Part shown: piece after piece, positions 1-12,795 of the stretch
How the letters are laid out: every line of letters begins with the position of its first letter
How positions within the stretch are numbered: position 1 is the first letter of the stretch
NCBI RefSeq assembly: GCF_032854445.1
Contig: NC_088304.1
Span: forward strand, 19,815,850 to 19,879,849
DNA length: 64,000 nt
Reading direction: 5' to 3'
DNA from: Liolophura sinensis
Taxonomy: Eukaryota > Mollusca > Polyplacophora > Chitonida > Chitonidae
Position numbers and translations under genes: made by a program
Notes under the pieces: generated by a model
Database searches by the model: none
What the model was told of the DNA's origin: nothing
Seen by the model: only the letters and a program-made list of their open reading frames with translations

Positions 1-1145
1 TCAATGTTAGCTTTTAGTACATGCGTTAACGTTGCTCTCAAATCACAATTTTCCATAGTGTAATGAATAAATGTATTAATGATATGTATTAACTTTGCAC
101 TTCTCTCAAATTACTTAGAAAGTTCCATATACCTCTGTCTTTGACATGGAGGTTAATAATGCACTAAGTAGATTAGGTTGCTATGTAAGCCTTTGCAGCA
201 GATTACAGCCTTGTGCTGAGTGATCAATATGTAGCTTGCATGTGTGCTGTGTAAATTATGAGAAAATTGAGCTGCAGTTGTGACCCCACACATGGCCGCC
301 CTGTGAGAAGCTGTCTAGCCCCTACTTAATTATACCCCCTTGCTCTGGCTCCCTTAAAACGCAATACATGTTCGTGTATATATCAATCAGATATTGAATT
401 TTCACGTTCAGAACAGGGTGTAGTATTATACATGTACCAGTGTGGTTCTGGGGAGGATTTGAATGTATTTAAGACTTAAGTTAAGTGGATGTAAGTCAGA
501 TTTATTTGCTGTTTAATGCCGTTTAATATGTACATGTATGTATATATAGGCAGTGTATTATTCATTTATATGGACTCATCTATTTATTACTCATCTGAAG
601 TTGATTCATGCAGATTCAATCAAACTACTCTGCTGAGTAAGCAGTTTACTGATGCAAATTTGATAACCGTGACAGCTGAACATGCATGAGTTGAAACTCT
701 TGTCAGACCATTTGCTAAATATCTTTCATTATTTGATCATGTCCATATTGAAGCTGTGTTTAAATAATCTTGAAAGGGAAATTTGTTCAGTGAGCAAATT
801 GTTTAAAGCCTTTCAAAACTTCTATCATTTCTGAGGTAGTTTATTCTTAATGATTTCTGTGAGAATCCAATTAAACTAAGTAATTTAGTGTACATGTATA
901 TTTGTACGGAGAATTTATCAGTGACGTTTTGTGTGATGTATTAAACAGGGTGAGATTTACATAAGGACAATTGACATGTACTTGGATTGAATTTCCCTTT
1001 TAGTCTCGTGGAAGGAGCATGGACTAAGAATCCAGGGATTACTGGTTGAAATTCTCAAATGGTGAAGCACAAACACTTGGAGAAAAGTAAATCCTTTTTT
1101 TAATGTAGATAAAGCTTGTTTAGCAAATTTCCTCTAGAGTGACAA

Positions 1146-1397
1146 TGGGGCCTCCGTGGCTCAGTTGGTTAGCGTGCTACCGCAGCGTAATGATCCAGGA
1201 GTCTCTCACCAATGTGGTCGCTGTGAGTTCAAGTCCAGATGATGCTGGCTTCCTCTCCGGCCACACATGGTACGAAGGTCTGCAAGCAACCTGCGGACGG
1301 TCGTGGGTTTCCCCCAGGCGCTGCCTGGTTTCCACCCACCATAATGCTGGCTGCCGTCATATAAGTCAAAAATTCTTGAGTAAGGTGTAAAACACCA

Positions 1398-1400
<3 letters not shown>
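1146..1400 (+). mobile_element. tRNA-derived SINE, family B, near full length
   Basis: The copy starts with a tRNA-like head (ggcctccgtggctcagttgg, with an A-box-like segment; a B-box-like gagttcaagtcc follows). The body carries the conserved segments cctgcggacggtcgtgggtt and ccaccataatgctgg. It ends in attcttgagtaaggtgtaaa-acaccaatc and runs into an AT tail. The same sequence recurs in both orientations at least ten times in this window, so it is an interspersed element. The head is not a functional tRNA gene, because it belongs to the repeated unit. Confidence 0.85.

Positions 1401-1428
<28 letters not shown>
1401..1428. repeat. (AT)n microsatellite
   Basis: A pure AT dinucleotide run directly follows the 3' end of the family-B SINE, so it probably grew from that element's tail. 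Confidence 0.9.
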
Positions 1429-1434
<6 letters not shown>

Positions 1435-2842
1435 ATAATATCTGATGAAACACCAAAACCAGTGTATAGAATCCAAGAATATTTTAAGGAAAAAATATCA
1501 TGTCTGCAATTTATGGAAGCAGCAGTGGAGTAAGTTTTCTTGGAGTGACCGGTTGAAGAAATGCTGCAGTTACAACATGGACAGCGTGTGTTTCTGTTAT
1601 TTACATTGGATATGTACTGGTACAGTGTGCTTGTAGCCTACTGCTTTTCCTTTGACTCAGTCAATTCATCAGTTATCGCAGGGCAGTCATGCATGCGTCT
1701 TCGTTTGAGTGGCATTGGGTATAAGTGTGCATATGCTTTCATCATTGTTAAGTGTGCATGGTGGAAATAAATGTCTTCACCTGCACATTCACATATGCTG
1801 AGCATGAGTAAAAAGGCTGGCAGGCTTATTTAAGGGAGATAACTCAAAACTGTTAGTGACGCTTAAAGCTGGTGGTAGAGTAGTCTCCCATACTGACCTA
1901 TACAATGTCATATTTCATGTTAAACTTTCATATTAAATCACATTTCAAATTTTGATTTGGGGTCAGAAATGGCTTTGTGGAATGGGTTTCACTTACTGAA
2001 GAGAAGGTGCTGTATGTGAGTTGCTGGGCTGTGCCCCTTCACCCCTTCTCATGACAGTTTTGCCTTTCATTCCATTCCGAGTGAAAGCAATGACGTCACA
2101 GAATGATTGAACGTTTGTAACCAATGTGTGGGGCATCTGGTTTACCTGCTTGCATCAATACTGCTTAAGAGTGATCGTTTGGATGTTCTTGATTGATAGT
2201 TCAGAAAGCTGTATTACTGGACTAAAAAGGTGCTCATGCAAATCAAGAAGCTGATATCTGAACAACCTGCCTTTTTTCGTGAGTGGTGGTGTTGAAATGT
2301 GACAGCTATGGAATACACCCTGGCTGTCTACATGTACAACTTGACCAGTACATCCAGTCATCTCACCTGGAGATGAATTGCGTTCAGGTGTGTAGGCTCT
2401 CCGGACATGGAGAACAGCATGGGATCCAGAAGGTTCTAGAGGAAGCGGGTGCCTTCTCCCCCGTGTCTCGTAGTGATGGCTAATACTGATATGTAATGGC
2501 AGCGGCATTGTTCTGGGGTGTAATCCATGGTATATACTTCTTTACATGAAGAAGATAGATTAATTTGCCAGACATCTATTAGAGTGAGTGTCCAGACAAC
2601 ATGAATCTTGCATGTAGATCACAGGAGTATTTGTCACATTGTATACATCTAGCCGCAACAGACACTTAAACCTTGAATGGATTTATATGATTAATACATG
2701 GTTGATTTCCTTAGGTTGAAATATTCAGTGTGTACATGTAAGTAATTACACATGTATATTTGACCTGAATTATCTGATGAAGCGCTTGACTTTACAATGT
2801 GTATACATACATGTACATTGCAGGTAGAAATATTGTACTTAA

Positions 2843-2914
2843 AGGATTCCTTCATCGTCATATGACTGAAAAATTGTTAAGTACAACGTTAAACCCCAAG
2901 CACTCACTCACTCT
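2843..2914 (+). mobile_element. SINE family A, 3' tail fragment
   Basis: Contains the diagnostic 3' end shared by the family-A copies: cgtcatatgactgaaaaatt, then an aaccccaagcactcactcac tail. The tRNA-like head is missing, so this is a 5'-truncated copy. Confidence 0.75.
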
Positions 2915-2937
2915 TTTCTCAGCATAATAAGGAAATG

Positions 2938-3057
2938 AAACTGAATACATTAGGAACTGAATACAGCAGAAACTGAATACAGCAGGAACCGAATACGGCA
3001 GAAACTGAATACATTAGGAACTGAATACAGCAGAAACTGAATACAGCAGGAACTGAA
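2938..3057. repeat. 16-bp tandem repeat with a 64-bp higher-order period
   Basis: Units of the form aactgaatacagcaga repeat about seven times. Unit variants (attagg, cagcaga, cagcagg, cggcaga) recur in the same order, which implies that a four-unit block was itself duplicated. Confidence 0.8.
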
Positions 3058-3267
3058 ACTTATACTGGGTAAAATACCAGTTTACATTCCAAAGTTTTGG
3101 TGCAATACGTACAGGTCTATGATGTCTATTCTGTACATGTGCGAGACAAACAACTGGTTGTCATGATGATCATGTACATGTCCAGTACAAGGTCTTGTGA
3201 AACTGCAACTTGCAGGGTGCAGGTTTGTGGGTTATCCTAGTGAGACGCTCTGTCATGTCTGTTGTCT

Positions 3268-3508
3268 TGCGTTTACTGTTGTCTTGTGTTTACTGTTATC
3301 TTGTGTTTACTGTTATCTTGTATTTACAGTTATCTTGTATTTACAGTTACAGTTGTCTTGTGTATTTACAGTTGCCTTGTATTTACAGTTGTCTTGTATT
3401 TACTGTTGTCTTGTATTTACAGTTGTCTTGTATTTACAGTTACAGTTGTCTTGTATTTACAGTTGTCTTCTTTTTACTGTTGTCTTGTATTTACTGTTGT
3501 CTTGTACT
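3268..3508. repeat. About 17-bp tandem repeat (ttgtatttacagttgtc)
   Basis: A run of ttgtcttgtatttacagt-like units with occasional 6-bp insertions (cagtta). Three frames are open across it because the unit lacks stop codons. The hydrophobic cysteine/valine/leucine peptides predicted from it are artefacts of the repeat. Confidence 0.8.
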
Positions 3509-4187
3509 TACATGTTGTGCTTCCTGGTTTTCCTTATTCCTCAACCTTTTCGCACATGAAAGAGCATCTTTCAGTGCAATATAAGCGCATATTTAATTTG
3601 ATTTTGGAGATAAAACTACATTGCTTGGATTGACCAATTTCAGGGCTCCTTAAAAAGTTTATGAGTCTAGTACATAGAATAATGCCTTCAGAATATGCTC
3701 GAAACAACACCTAGCAAACCTGCAAAACAGGTTGAATTACAGTACATACATTTCCATGTTTTACCCACTGTATGCCTCATTTGTTCAGTTCAGAGAATAT
3801 TATTAACACATTTTCCAAAACATTTCGGTGAAATTTCTGGAAATGTCTGTATAGATATTTTTGTACTATATGTACTTAGTATAAAAATACGTTTTATATC
3901 AGTTACAGTGGTTTCTGCTGTCAAGGAAACATTGAGGTGACACATTTTTACCTGAGATTTTTGTAATTTTAAATAGAACGTTATTAACCTGACTGTGTAA
4001 ACATTTTTTTTATTCAGTTTATACGTCTTAACATTAATAATTATTATCTTCTTACATTTATGTGTGTAAAACAGTTGAGATTTTAAAGTACATACATATG
4101 TAAGAATTTTATTTGGCCCATGTAATTAGACCACCCAAGTGTGACTTTGATTCTCCTCAATTTATACCAGATTGAATTACATTTTCA

Positions 4188-4193
<6 letters not shown>

Positions 4194-4235
<42 letters not shown>
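4194..4235. repeat. (TA)n microsatellite
   Basis: A run of about 20 TA dinucleotides. Confidence 0.9.
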
Positions 4236-4237
<2 letters not shown>

Positions 4238-4426
4238 GAAATAGAGAAAGATCCCCTAGTGAGGAGAATTTACATAGAATAAGGAATGTATTCCTTGAAA
4301 ATAACATGACGTTTGAAACTGCAGTGGCAATATGACATAATGTAGAAAGTTAAGGCGTTTTATTATTTTTTTCCTATATATGTATGTATATATATATGTA
4401 TGTACATGCATGTATGACAAGTGTTT

Positions 4427-4588
4427 GTGTACATAGAAGTGTAACAATAACACATCCATACTGTTCATGTACATAGAAGTGTAACAATAACACATCCATA
4501 CTGTTCATGTACATAGAAGTGTAACAATAACACATCCATACTGTTCATGTACATAGAAGTGTAACAATAACACATCCATACTGTTCAT
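4427..4588. repeat. 40-bp tandem repeat, four copies
   Basis: Four almost identical units starting tgtacatagaagtgtaacaa and continuing with cacatccatactgttca. The near-perfect identity suggests recent expansion. Confidence 0.85.
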
Positions 4589-5039
4589 ATACCGAATCAG
4601 TTTATTACATGATAATAATACACTGCGGGAGGTTAATCAAACAGCTGCCACAGAAATTTTAATTAATATCTGTCCTAAAAACATTGATGTCTGGTAGCAT
4701 ATTTGTACACGGATGATGTGAAAGAGAACGTCTGTGTAAGCCATCAAGAATTGATTAATTGTGTCTTATCAGAAAGTATAAGGGATATTACAATGCTGTT
4801 GAAAAAAATACATGCTCTGTGTGCATGATCTTACCGTAAATTTCCTATGAAAACTGAAACATATACATCTGACGTTTAACGTTTGGAATGAAAATGTAAC
4901 TGTTGTGTAGGATTGGTCAATGGTGTCTTCTGCACTTACTGATTTATCATACATGTTTAGCTACATGTTAAGCTATACCTTAATTTTCCAAGCTTTACAA
5001 CCTAATTGTATGCACTTAAAATGTGATATAATGGTGGAA

Positions 5040-5190
5040 AGAAGGTCTGTCAGCAACCTACGGATGGTCTCGGGTTTCCCCCGGGCTCTGCCTGGTTTCC
5101 TCCCACAATAAAGCTGGCCACCTTCGTATTAGTGAAATATTTTTGCGTATGGCATAAAACACCAATCAAATAAATAAATAATGGTTGAAA
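5040..5190 (+). mobile_element. SINE family B, 3' part
   Basis: Aligns with the body and 3' end of the copy near 1.2 kb: gtctgtcagcaacctacgga, a gggtttcccccgggctctgc segment, then ggcataaaacaccaatcaaa and an ATAA tail. The tRNA-like head is absent. Confidence 0.8.
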
Positions 5191-7785
5191 AGGTCGAAGA
5201 TTTATAGTATATATACAAACTGTACTGTAAACTTTGAACTCATTTTTTTGCATGATTCTGCGAGTTCCACTTTGAAGATATAATGATATCCCACTGGGAA
5301 AGGTAACCTTCACCACCAAAAGTATTATTTTATGACCTTTGTGTGCGTCTTAAAAAATGTACTTTTTGATGAAATTTTTAGGACAGATACATTGTACACT
5401 GTGTGGCACAATAAAGCACACTTTCTATACAACCCTGTTAAGTCATGGCCTTCAAGGTTTTATGTTTCAAGTCCAGCTTTAGAAGTGCTTGAAGTGCTAA
5501 ACAGACGTGAAACCTGAAGTCTTATGGTACAAGTACATGTTGTTGTTTATACAAAATACTTCAGGCAGGTGTATGTCGATATTCAGGCCTGGTAGTGGGC
5601 TAATTAAGTGATAATGTGTGGCAGTGGGCATTCCATTTAGTGGAAACCTCTGATTTGGACTCCAGGACTGAAGAACACGAGTTTGCTTTTAGGATGCTGA
5701 TGGATTTTTCCGTTGTCGTACTGATATTCCTCATCTGTCAATCTGTTTAAAATAAATCTCTCCTTCTGAACTTTGATGGGTTAATTCGTGTTTAGTTTGT
5801 CAAATGAATACATCTTATTGTTCAACTTAAATGAAAGAAGAAGAAAAAAAAAAACCCTGATGCATGTCGAAATCTAAAAATAGGGTTACAGTGTGTGTAC
5901 ATGTGTACATGAAAGAACGCACATTAAATTCATTTAGACCTCACTGTATATTCTGCCTCTCAGATTGAAAAGTCATAATGTAAGGCGCAAAACTTTAGTA
6001 AATTATTAAGATGTGTTTGTTTAGTGATCGGTAGTGGTTATGCTAGGCCTGTATAGGCTAATTGGCTGCTCTAGTTTTAATGGTGGGTTTCCACTTGTAA
6101 AGGGACACTTAAGTGCTGGTTGACAGGGCATGGCTAAGACCAGCAGATATTTGATCATAGTCAATCAGCCTGCAGGGCATATGCCACAAGTCCGCTGGAG
6201 CTCTGTTTTTCCTCATTTTGCTGGCTCCTGTTTTTTTTTTTTGTCCCCTGACCTATATTTGGAGTGGAGCCGAGCGTCTAGAAGTCGAGGGTATTTTCAT
6301 GATCAGATAACAGAAAGGGTTTGAACCATTGCATGTATATTGTGCATAGTAGATTGATGCCGTGAAGAAAAAGTATGCGGAGAACAATGTACTTTTTAGG
6401 GAGGCACTGAATACCTCAATTTATGCAAATGAACTGATGGGCTGTCCACTTGAAAAACTTATTGCATTAATTATTACCAGTTGATTGGAATTCACCCAGA
6501 AGACGTACAGTGTAGCGTGACTCCCACAGCGGCTGACTGTGACTGGGAAGTTTAGTTGTACTGCATCAGGTGACAATCTGGCATCTGTCAACTTTTGTCA
6601 AAGTTTGTGAGAATTTCCAGTCTTGGGAGCTTGATTGTTTATGTGGCTTTGCTTGAGGATGTATAGCATGGGTAAGTGTTGAGTTTTGTTTATACATACA
6701 TGAAGATGTTTAAGTGTATGTGTTAATGCTGTTTACTTCAGCTGGAATAGTTGCACATGTACAGGAATTACCCCTAATAATTACTGTAACGCTAAGGTAT
6801 GGGGTTGGTGTAGGGGCTTATATTTCGTCGAAATGATAACTATTTTCACGAGCCCGAAAGGAACGAAATATCTGGTCCTGTAACCATGCAGCACGTTGAT
6901 GTAACAAATTTGTCACAATCAAGAATAGATCAGACTGCCAGTATTTCAGTGGCAACGCTCACTGTTTTCATGAACACGTCTTCTCTGTGAGACCAGCAGC
7001 ACGCCAAGACAGACGTTACGCCTGAGTTCACTAAATTGCTCATCTTTACTGATTCTCAGAGTTAATATTTTATGGCATTTAATTACCTGTAAAATTGCAC
7101 TTTTTTGAGAGAAATCTAGGTCTTTTCCTGTATTTTTTGACTTTATAATCCTAGAACTAGAGTACAGTAATTGTTCAACCTTTTCACATGTTTGCATGGG
7201 TTTATTCAAGCATATTCTGAAGGCATTGTTTTGTGTTGACCGATAAATTGCATATTTTGTGAAGCCATGGTACCGGCTAATGCAACCAATATAGTTTTGT
7301 CTCCAAAGTCGACTTAAAAATGTGCATAAATTGCACTTAAAGTTGATTTTTCACGTGCGAAAAGGTAGAGGAATTAGGCTATTGCATGTATACGATGCCA
7401 GTCATGCTTAGCTTTGCTATGATTTAATCAACCCCTGTAACCCGTAACAAAAAACAAACACAGGAAGAGATTTCAAAATAATATCTATGAAAAAATTATT
7501 TATAGGTCATATATAAATATATATATATATATGTGTGTGTGTATATGTATATATATTACAGAAAAACCTAATTTTATTGCATGACTCATTCACACTGATT
7601 GATTTTAAAACTAAAAATACATAAAGACGCAAGAAAATAAACTGCAAAGTACATGTGCTTCTTTTTTTTTTTTGACCACATTTGCATACAGATCCAAACA
7701 TAAGTGCCATTTACATAACACAAATTTATGTACACATGCACTTATTCTTCTCTGTCCTATGTATGGTATGTCAATATGTTTACAT

Positions 7786-7905
7786 ACATGTACATGTGCC
7801 TGTACATGTATGGTACATGTACCCGTACATGTATGGTACATGTACCCATACATGTATGATACATGTACCCACACACGTACCCATACATGTACCCATACAC
7901 GTACA
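7786..7905. repeat. Short-period repeat rich in tacatgtaccc
   Basis: Imperfect 16-18 bp units of palindromic tacatgta joined by ccca/cccg. The stretch is nearly its own reverse complement and could form hairpins. Confidence 0.75.
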
Positions 7906-10900
7906 TACTGAATATGTGATTTGAGATTTCTGGCTGTTCATTGTACAAGTAGAAGCTGATAGAGTTCTGGATAAGGGTCACCTGGTTTCACTGCCTATAG
8001 ATGGACAGCTGGTCATCTTGTTGATCCATTTGTACATTAAAGGATAAGTAACACGCTATTAACCTATGTTACCAGTAAACATGGTGAACACACATCGCCC
8101 TCAGGGCATTTCACTGGCTGACAAACAGAAAACAAACAACTGAACAGCCATACCTGTATTTTAATTAACCTTGTGATAAACCTGCTCAGAACATCTTCCT
8201 CAGAGTGCTTAAGAGTTTTTTTTTTGTTTTTTTTTTAGTTTATTTATTTTTTATTATTATTTAAATTAATGTACCCTTTATTTGACTGGAGATGACCTAC
8301 AAAACTTGAGTTCCACTAATAAGTTTGACACATAGGGTACGCCCCGGGAAGCAAAAGACTCAATTTGACTTGATATTCCGGCACTGCCACTGACTCAGTT
8401 TGACTCGATATTTCGACACTTAGTGCCAAAATAATGAGTCAAAATGAGCCTTTGGTTTGGGAGAATTACACTTCTTATGACCCACACCATATGCTTGTGC
8501 ATACAATGCATTAGTTTTAGGCAAGTAGTCAGTGATAAAATTTTATAAATCAAACAACTCATTAGGAACCCTGACTTGTATCATAGGTAATACTTAGTTG
8601 CATGACAGCAAATGGACACCAGCATATTATCACAACAACAACAACAGGTTTTTTTTGCCAGAGTTTTTACAGGATCACTTTGCCAGGTAGTGCCATCAAT
8701 AGGTATTGCAAATATGGTAAATTTTGGCTCAAAAATTGTATTTTTTTTTTTAGAGAAAAAGAAATGTCGTAAAAAGTTATTTTTGGAGCTTAAACTTAAT
8801 GTTTTTCAATGAAAATAACTACTGAACCTTCCAAACAATCTTCAAAACAACTTGCAAAGATCATTGTATCTCTAATTTACCATGGGAAGGGAACCCACTG
8901 TGTAATCTGAGTAAGTTGGACTTGTTGTGCGCTTAATTATGTAAGATGGTGTCTGGATAAAGTTGAACTCGGTGACGGTCAGGTGACACAAATCGCCTAC
9001 ATATTAATAACAACCCAAGCCAGGTGATTGGAATTTCTCACCTATGCATATGGCTTGGCATGTCTCAGTGTTATCACCTGTCAACATCGAGGGCTGCAAT
9101 CAGTTCAGCTTATCATATAATTCACATACTGAAATGCTTGGTATAAAACAGGATAGCTGGGCGTACATGGATATGTTGAACCAAGTTCGATTGATGTTTA
9201 CTTACCAGAATCAGAATGGTTCATTACAAAGATTTCTCTTCAAAAGCAGAAGAGGGTTCATACAAAATTCTTTAAAGGTTATAAACTGCTATCAGGAATA
9301 TAGAGATCACAGACTTTTAACACATTTTCTGAATCAAATAAGTAATTGATTGATAACATAATACCAGTTTCTGAATATACATGTTCCGAAAATGTGCTTT
9401 GCAATGCTGTGTACAGGTATGCAATATTGTATATTAACCACTCTAACCCCTGTTTAGTTGGTGTAAGAACTTCATGTAAGGTGCATGGTATATGGTATAA
9501 TGATTGCCTGTTTTATGAAAAAGCCCACGGATGACAGTGAACATAACTTATTGAGTACTGCGTTGAATTTGCATGTACAATAGTGAACAGATTTACATGC
9601 ATAGTATTGACTTTGTTATTAACCATTTGATGTATGTGTGAAATAAAGCTTAGGTGGCTGCTCATAATGTTACAGTTATTTCTTAATTTATTTAGTACAT
9701 GTATGTTTTGATGGCATTTTATACTTGATAAAGTATAGTAAAGAAATTCTGCAAACTGGGCAGTGACAATATATGTAGCAAATTGAACCTAAATACACGT
9801 TGTAATATCAGCAAGCCTGCCCCAGAATATGAGGGCTATAGGAATGTTGATGGACTGTCAGATAAGAGATAAACTAATGAGCTCAGGGATATCTTAGCAA
9901 CCATCTTACAATGACCACACACACGGGAAATTAATTAACTCTGAGAGTCTGAAGGAAGCAGTTTTTGTCCTCCATGTAGTTGAGCATACAGGTATTTATA
10001 CCTGTAGATCCACTTGCATCTATAGCAAATATATATGTATGTAATATAACATTTATGCATACATGTGCATTTAACATGCATTTTATTTTTTGTATTACAA
10101 GTGAAAGTGAAAGTGTAATAGGTGCATGTACATCTTTCTCTATGATGATGATTAAGGGGGTTTATGTGTATTATCATTTCTTATTAGCTAACAAGCAGAT
10201 ATAGAAGTTTGTTGGTCGGTTAAGTTTTTGACTTTCTTATCATTTTAACATGAGCCGTTAAGTTAATGAAGCATCTGAGTTAAAGGTAGTTTTTTTGCAG
10301 GATGTTTTGCTAATTTGCACTAGGTTCGTGGTTGTGTGCTTATGTGGAAAGTGCCCCTAGTTGAAAGAACCTGTTCGTTCAGGTGCATATGTGGACATGT
10401 ATTGTACACAGTAGAAATTACATCCCTCCAGCTGTCAGGTTATCAATGTTTACATCAAGGTGGTTTTGAGGAATACTGTAGATCACTAGGGAAAACATTT
10501 TTCATAGTTTCTTTGTATTTACAGGTAAATGTACATGTATATGGTTACAAGCACACCTGCATGTATAAATACATGAGTTTTTGTGTCTAACAATACGATA
10601 CATGAAACATATCAGAATATACAATCTCTTCTGATTTGTTGGATTTTCAAAATTTTAACCTAATATTCTTCTACATGCTATACAAATCCCTGCAGTTTTA
10701 CCTGTGCTACTATAGAAATATATTCAGGGCTTTGTTCACCTTAATTTTCTTGCCATCTGCGTGTGTATGTATTTTCATAACTACATTACATGTATTAGTT
10801 GTGCCAAAAATTTAATATATACCTTACAAATTATTATGTGTCTAGTATTAGAACAGTAATGTTATACGTGTACATGCGTTTGTTTACCTAGACTACCACT

Positions 10901-11238
10901 GAGTCTTTGTCCTCTCCAAAAGAGGCAGATAGACCTGGCTGTTTCCCCCAAGGTGTCGTGGGTACGTCTCCTCAGGTGAGCCCCCAGGGCCTGTCGTGGT
11001 TCACTGATATCTAAAGGCTCGCACAATCGCCTCTAATAGGGTATATTACTGGCTAAATCGTCTCAGCTATCCCATTGTGGCGTAGTTAGTTTGTTAAGGC
11101 AACATCAAACTGCTGTTTGATTTGAAGGAGAAAATAGTCTGTGGATGCTACAGAGACTGGCATTCAAAGTATCATTAGTGATACAGATTAAGTGGGGCAG
11201 GATAGATACTGTTAATCACATGAAGTTTGGCCTGAAGC

Positions 11239-11974
11239 TCTAAAAATGAAAAAAAAAACAACAATTTTTAAGAAAGGAGCTGCACCATCAATCAACATAA
11301 CAAAAATAAATGCGGATGCACTTTTTCTTCTGTAAGCTGGCAGTGAACTTTAAAAAATCTGTCAGCCGAGTGTAGAATTGAAATTTATGGCAGTTTTGTA
11401 AAACAGAAGATGATCTTGCTTTGACAAATGGTATGCTGTAAATTGGGACGTGCGTAGAGCCGTATAGTACATCCATAAATCAGCCTGAAAATACACAACT
11501 GAATTCTAAATAATTCCACATGAGTAATTCTTAAGAAGTTGTACAAATCCCTATCAAGGTTAACAGCAAAAGGGAGGTAACTTTTGATGTTATAAATGCA
11601 GCAAATTGTTTACACCAGCATTTTGTAAGTGACACATTTTGAATGATTCTGACTGATTCATTCAACTTTTTATGAAGTTAGATTAGTTTCTTAATCAATG
11701 AGAAAATACAAACAAAAATGCCTGATATCCAACCAAAGAGTATCAGCTGTGTTCTAAGGATCAATGTTTCTTTTAGTTTGGGCAATGTTTGTGGACTCAA
11801 GCGTCGTGTTGTCTTCTGTTTTACAAAACTGCCATAAATTTCAATTTTACACTCGGCTGACAGATTTTTTAAAGTTCACTGCCAGCTTAAGGAAGAAAAA
11901 GTGCATTTATTTTTGTTGTGTTGATTGATGGTGCAGCTCCTTTCTTGAAAATTGCTTTTTTTTATTTTTAGAGA
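11239..11974. repeat. Long inverted repeat (arms about 170 bp, spacer about 400 bp)
   Basis: The left arm (about 11239-11410) and right arm (about 11812-11974) are reverse complements with few mismatches. For example, gtgaactttaaaaaatctgt near 11345 pairs with acagattttttaaagttcac near 11862, and ggagctgcaccatcaatcaa pairs with ttgattgatggtgcagctcc. No transposase frame lies between the arms. It could be a foldback/MITE-type element or an inverted segmental duplication. No convincing target-site duplication was found by eye. Confidence 0.85.
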
Positions 11975-12639
11975 TTCTTGCTGTCATTTGGAATACAAAA
12001 TACAAGTCAGCCAATAAAACAGAGTTAATTAATAAAGTAGCTTTCCAGAAATGTTTGAAAACTATTTAAAAATTCTACATCGATTATCAGCAAAATAAAT
12101 GACAAACAATCATCAGCTCACCCTGACAAGTTACTGCAGTATCTTGCTCTACCTGTACTCATTGTGACAAGGGCAGCCGTTCTCGGTTCCCTGCTCATAA
12201 ATGGGTGATCCAAAATGCATCAGCATAACTCTTAAACCAACCGCAAAATCTGATTTTTTGCATAGATACCTGTATATCCGTTATAAGAAACCACACTGAG
12301 AGCTAATAGGTTTTTTGATGTGACAAGTAATTATCATGTGACGCTTTCAGAGCTAGTGATTGGCCAAATTCCTAAGGGCTTCTGCAACATGGCTACTTAT
12401 AGTTATTTGTCTGTCAGTGCTATATCCCCAATGGTGAACTTCGTCTTCTAGGCTTTCAAAACTTTAGAGAAATTTTTTTTTACATATATATCATTTTTTT
12501 CTATGTATACACAGTGGCATACTTTATATTCACTTTAATCTGTCCTTTTACCGCCTTGGTCACGTCTCGACTTAGCTACCCCATAATGATGGCAAACACC
12601 TAAACGTGATAGTGATCCCATCTACATACGTTTCCCAAA

Positions 12640-12795
12640 CTCAGTTTTCCTCTGGCTGTATATCTGAAGGTCTTTAAGGACCCTGTGGATGGTCGTTTGT
12701 TCCTCCCAAACTGTGCCCAGTTTTCTCCCACCTGAATGCTGGCCACTGTGGTATAAGTGAAATATTCTACAGTGTAAAACTCTAATAAAACGAAA
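12640..12795 (+). mobile_element. SINE family B, diverged 3' part
   Basis: Recognisable by the order of body segments: ctgaaggtctttaaggaccc, then ggatggtcg, cccagttttctcccacc, atgctggccac and taagtgaaatattc, ending in an AATAAA-type tail. It is clearly older than the copies near 1.2 and 41 kb. Confidence 0.65.

Noticed and set aside
2155..2508. 117-codon frame on the - strand
   Set aside because: No recognisable family, no supporting splice or promoter context, and typical of chance frames in this DNA.
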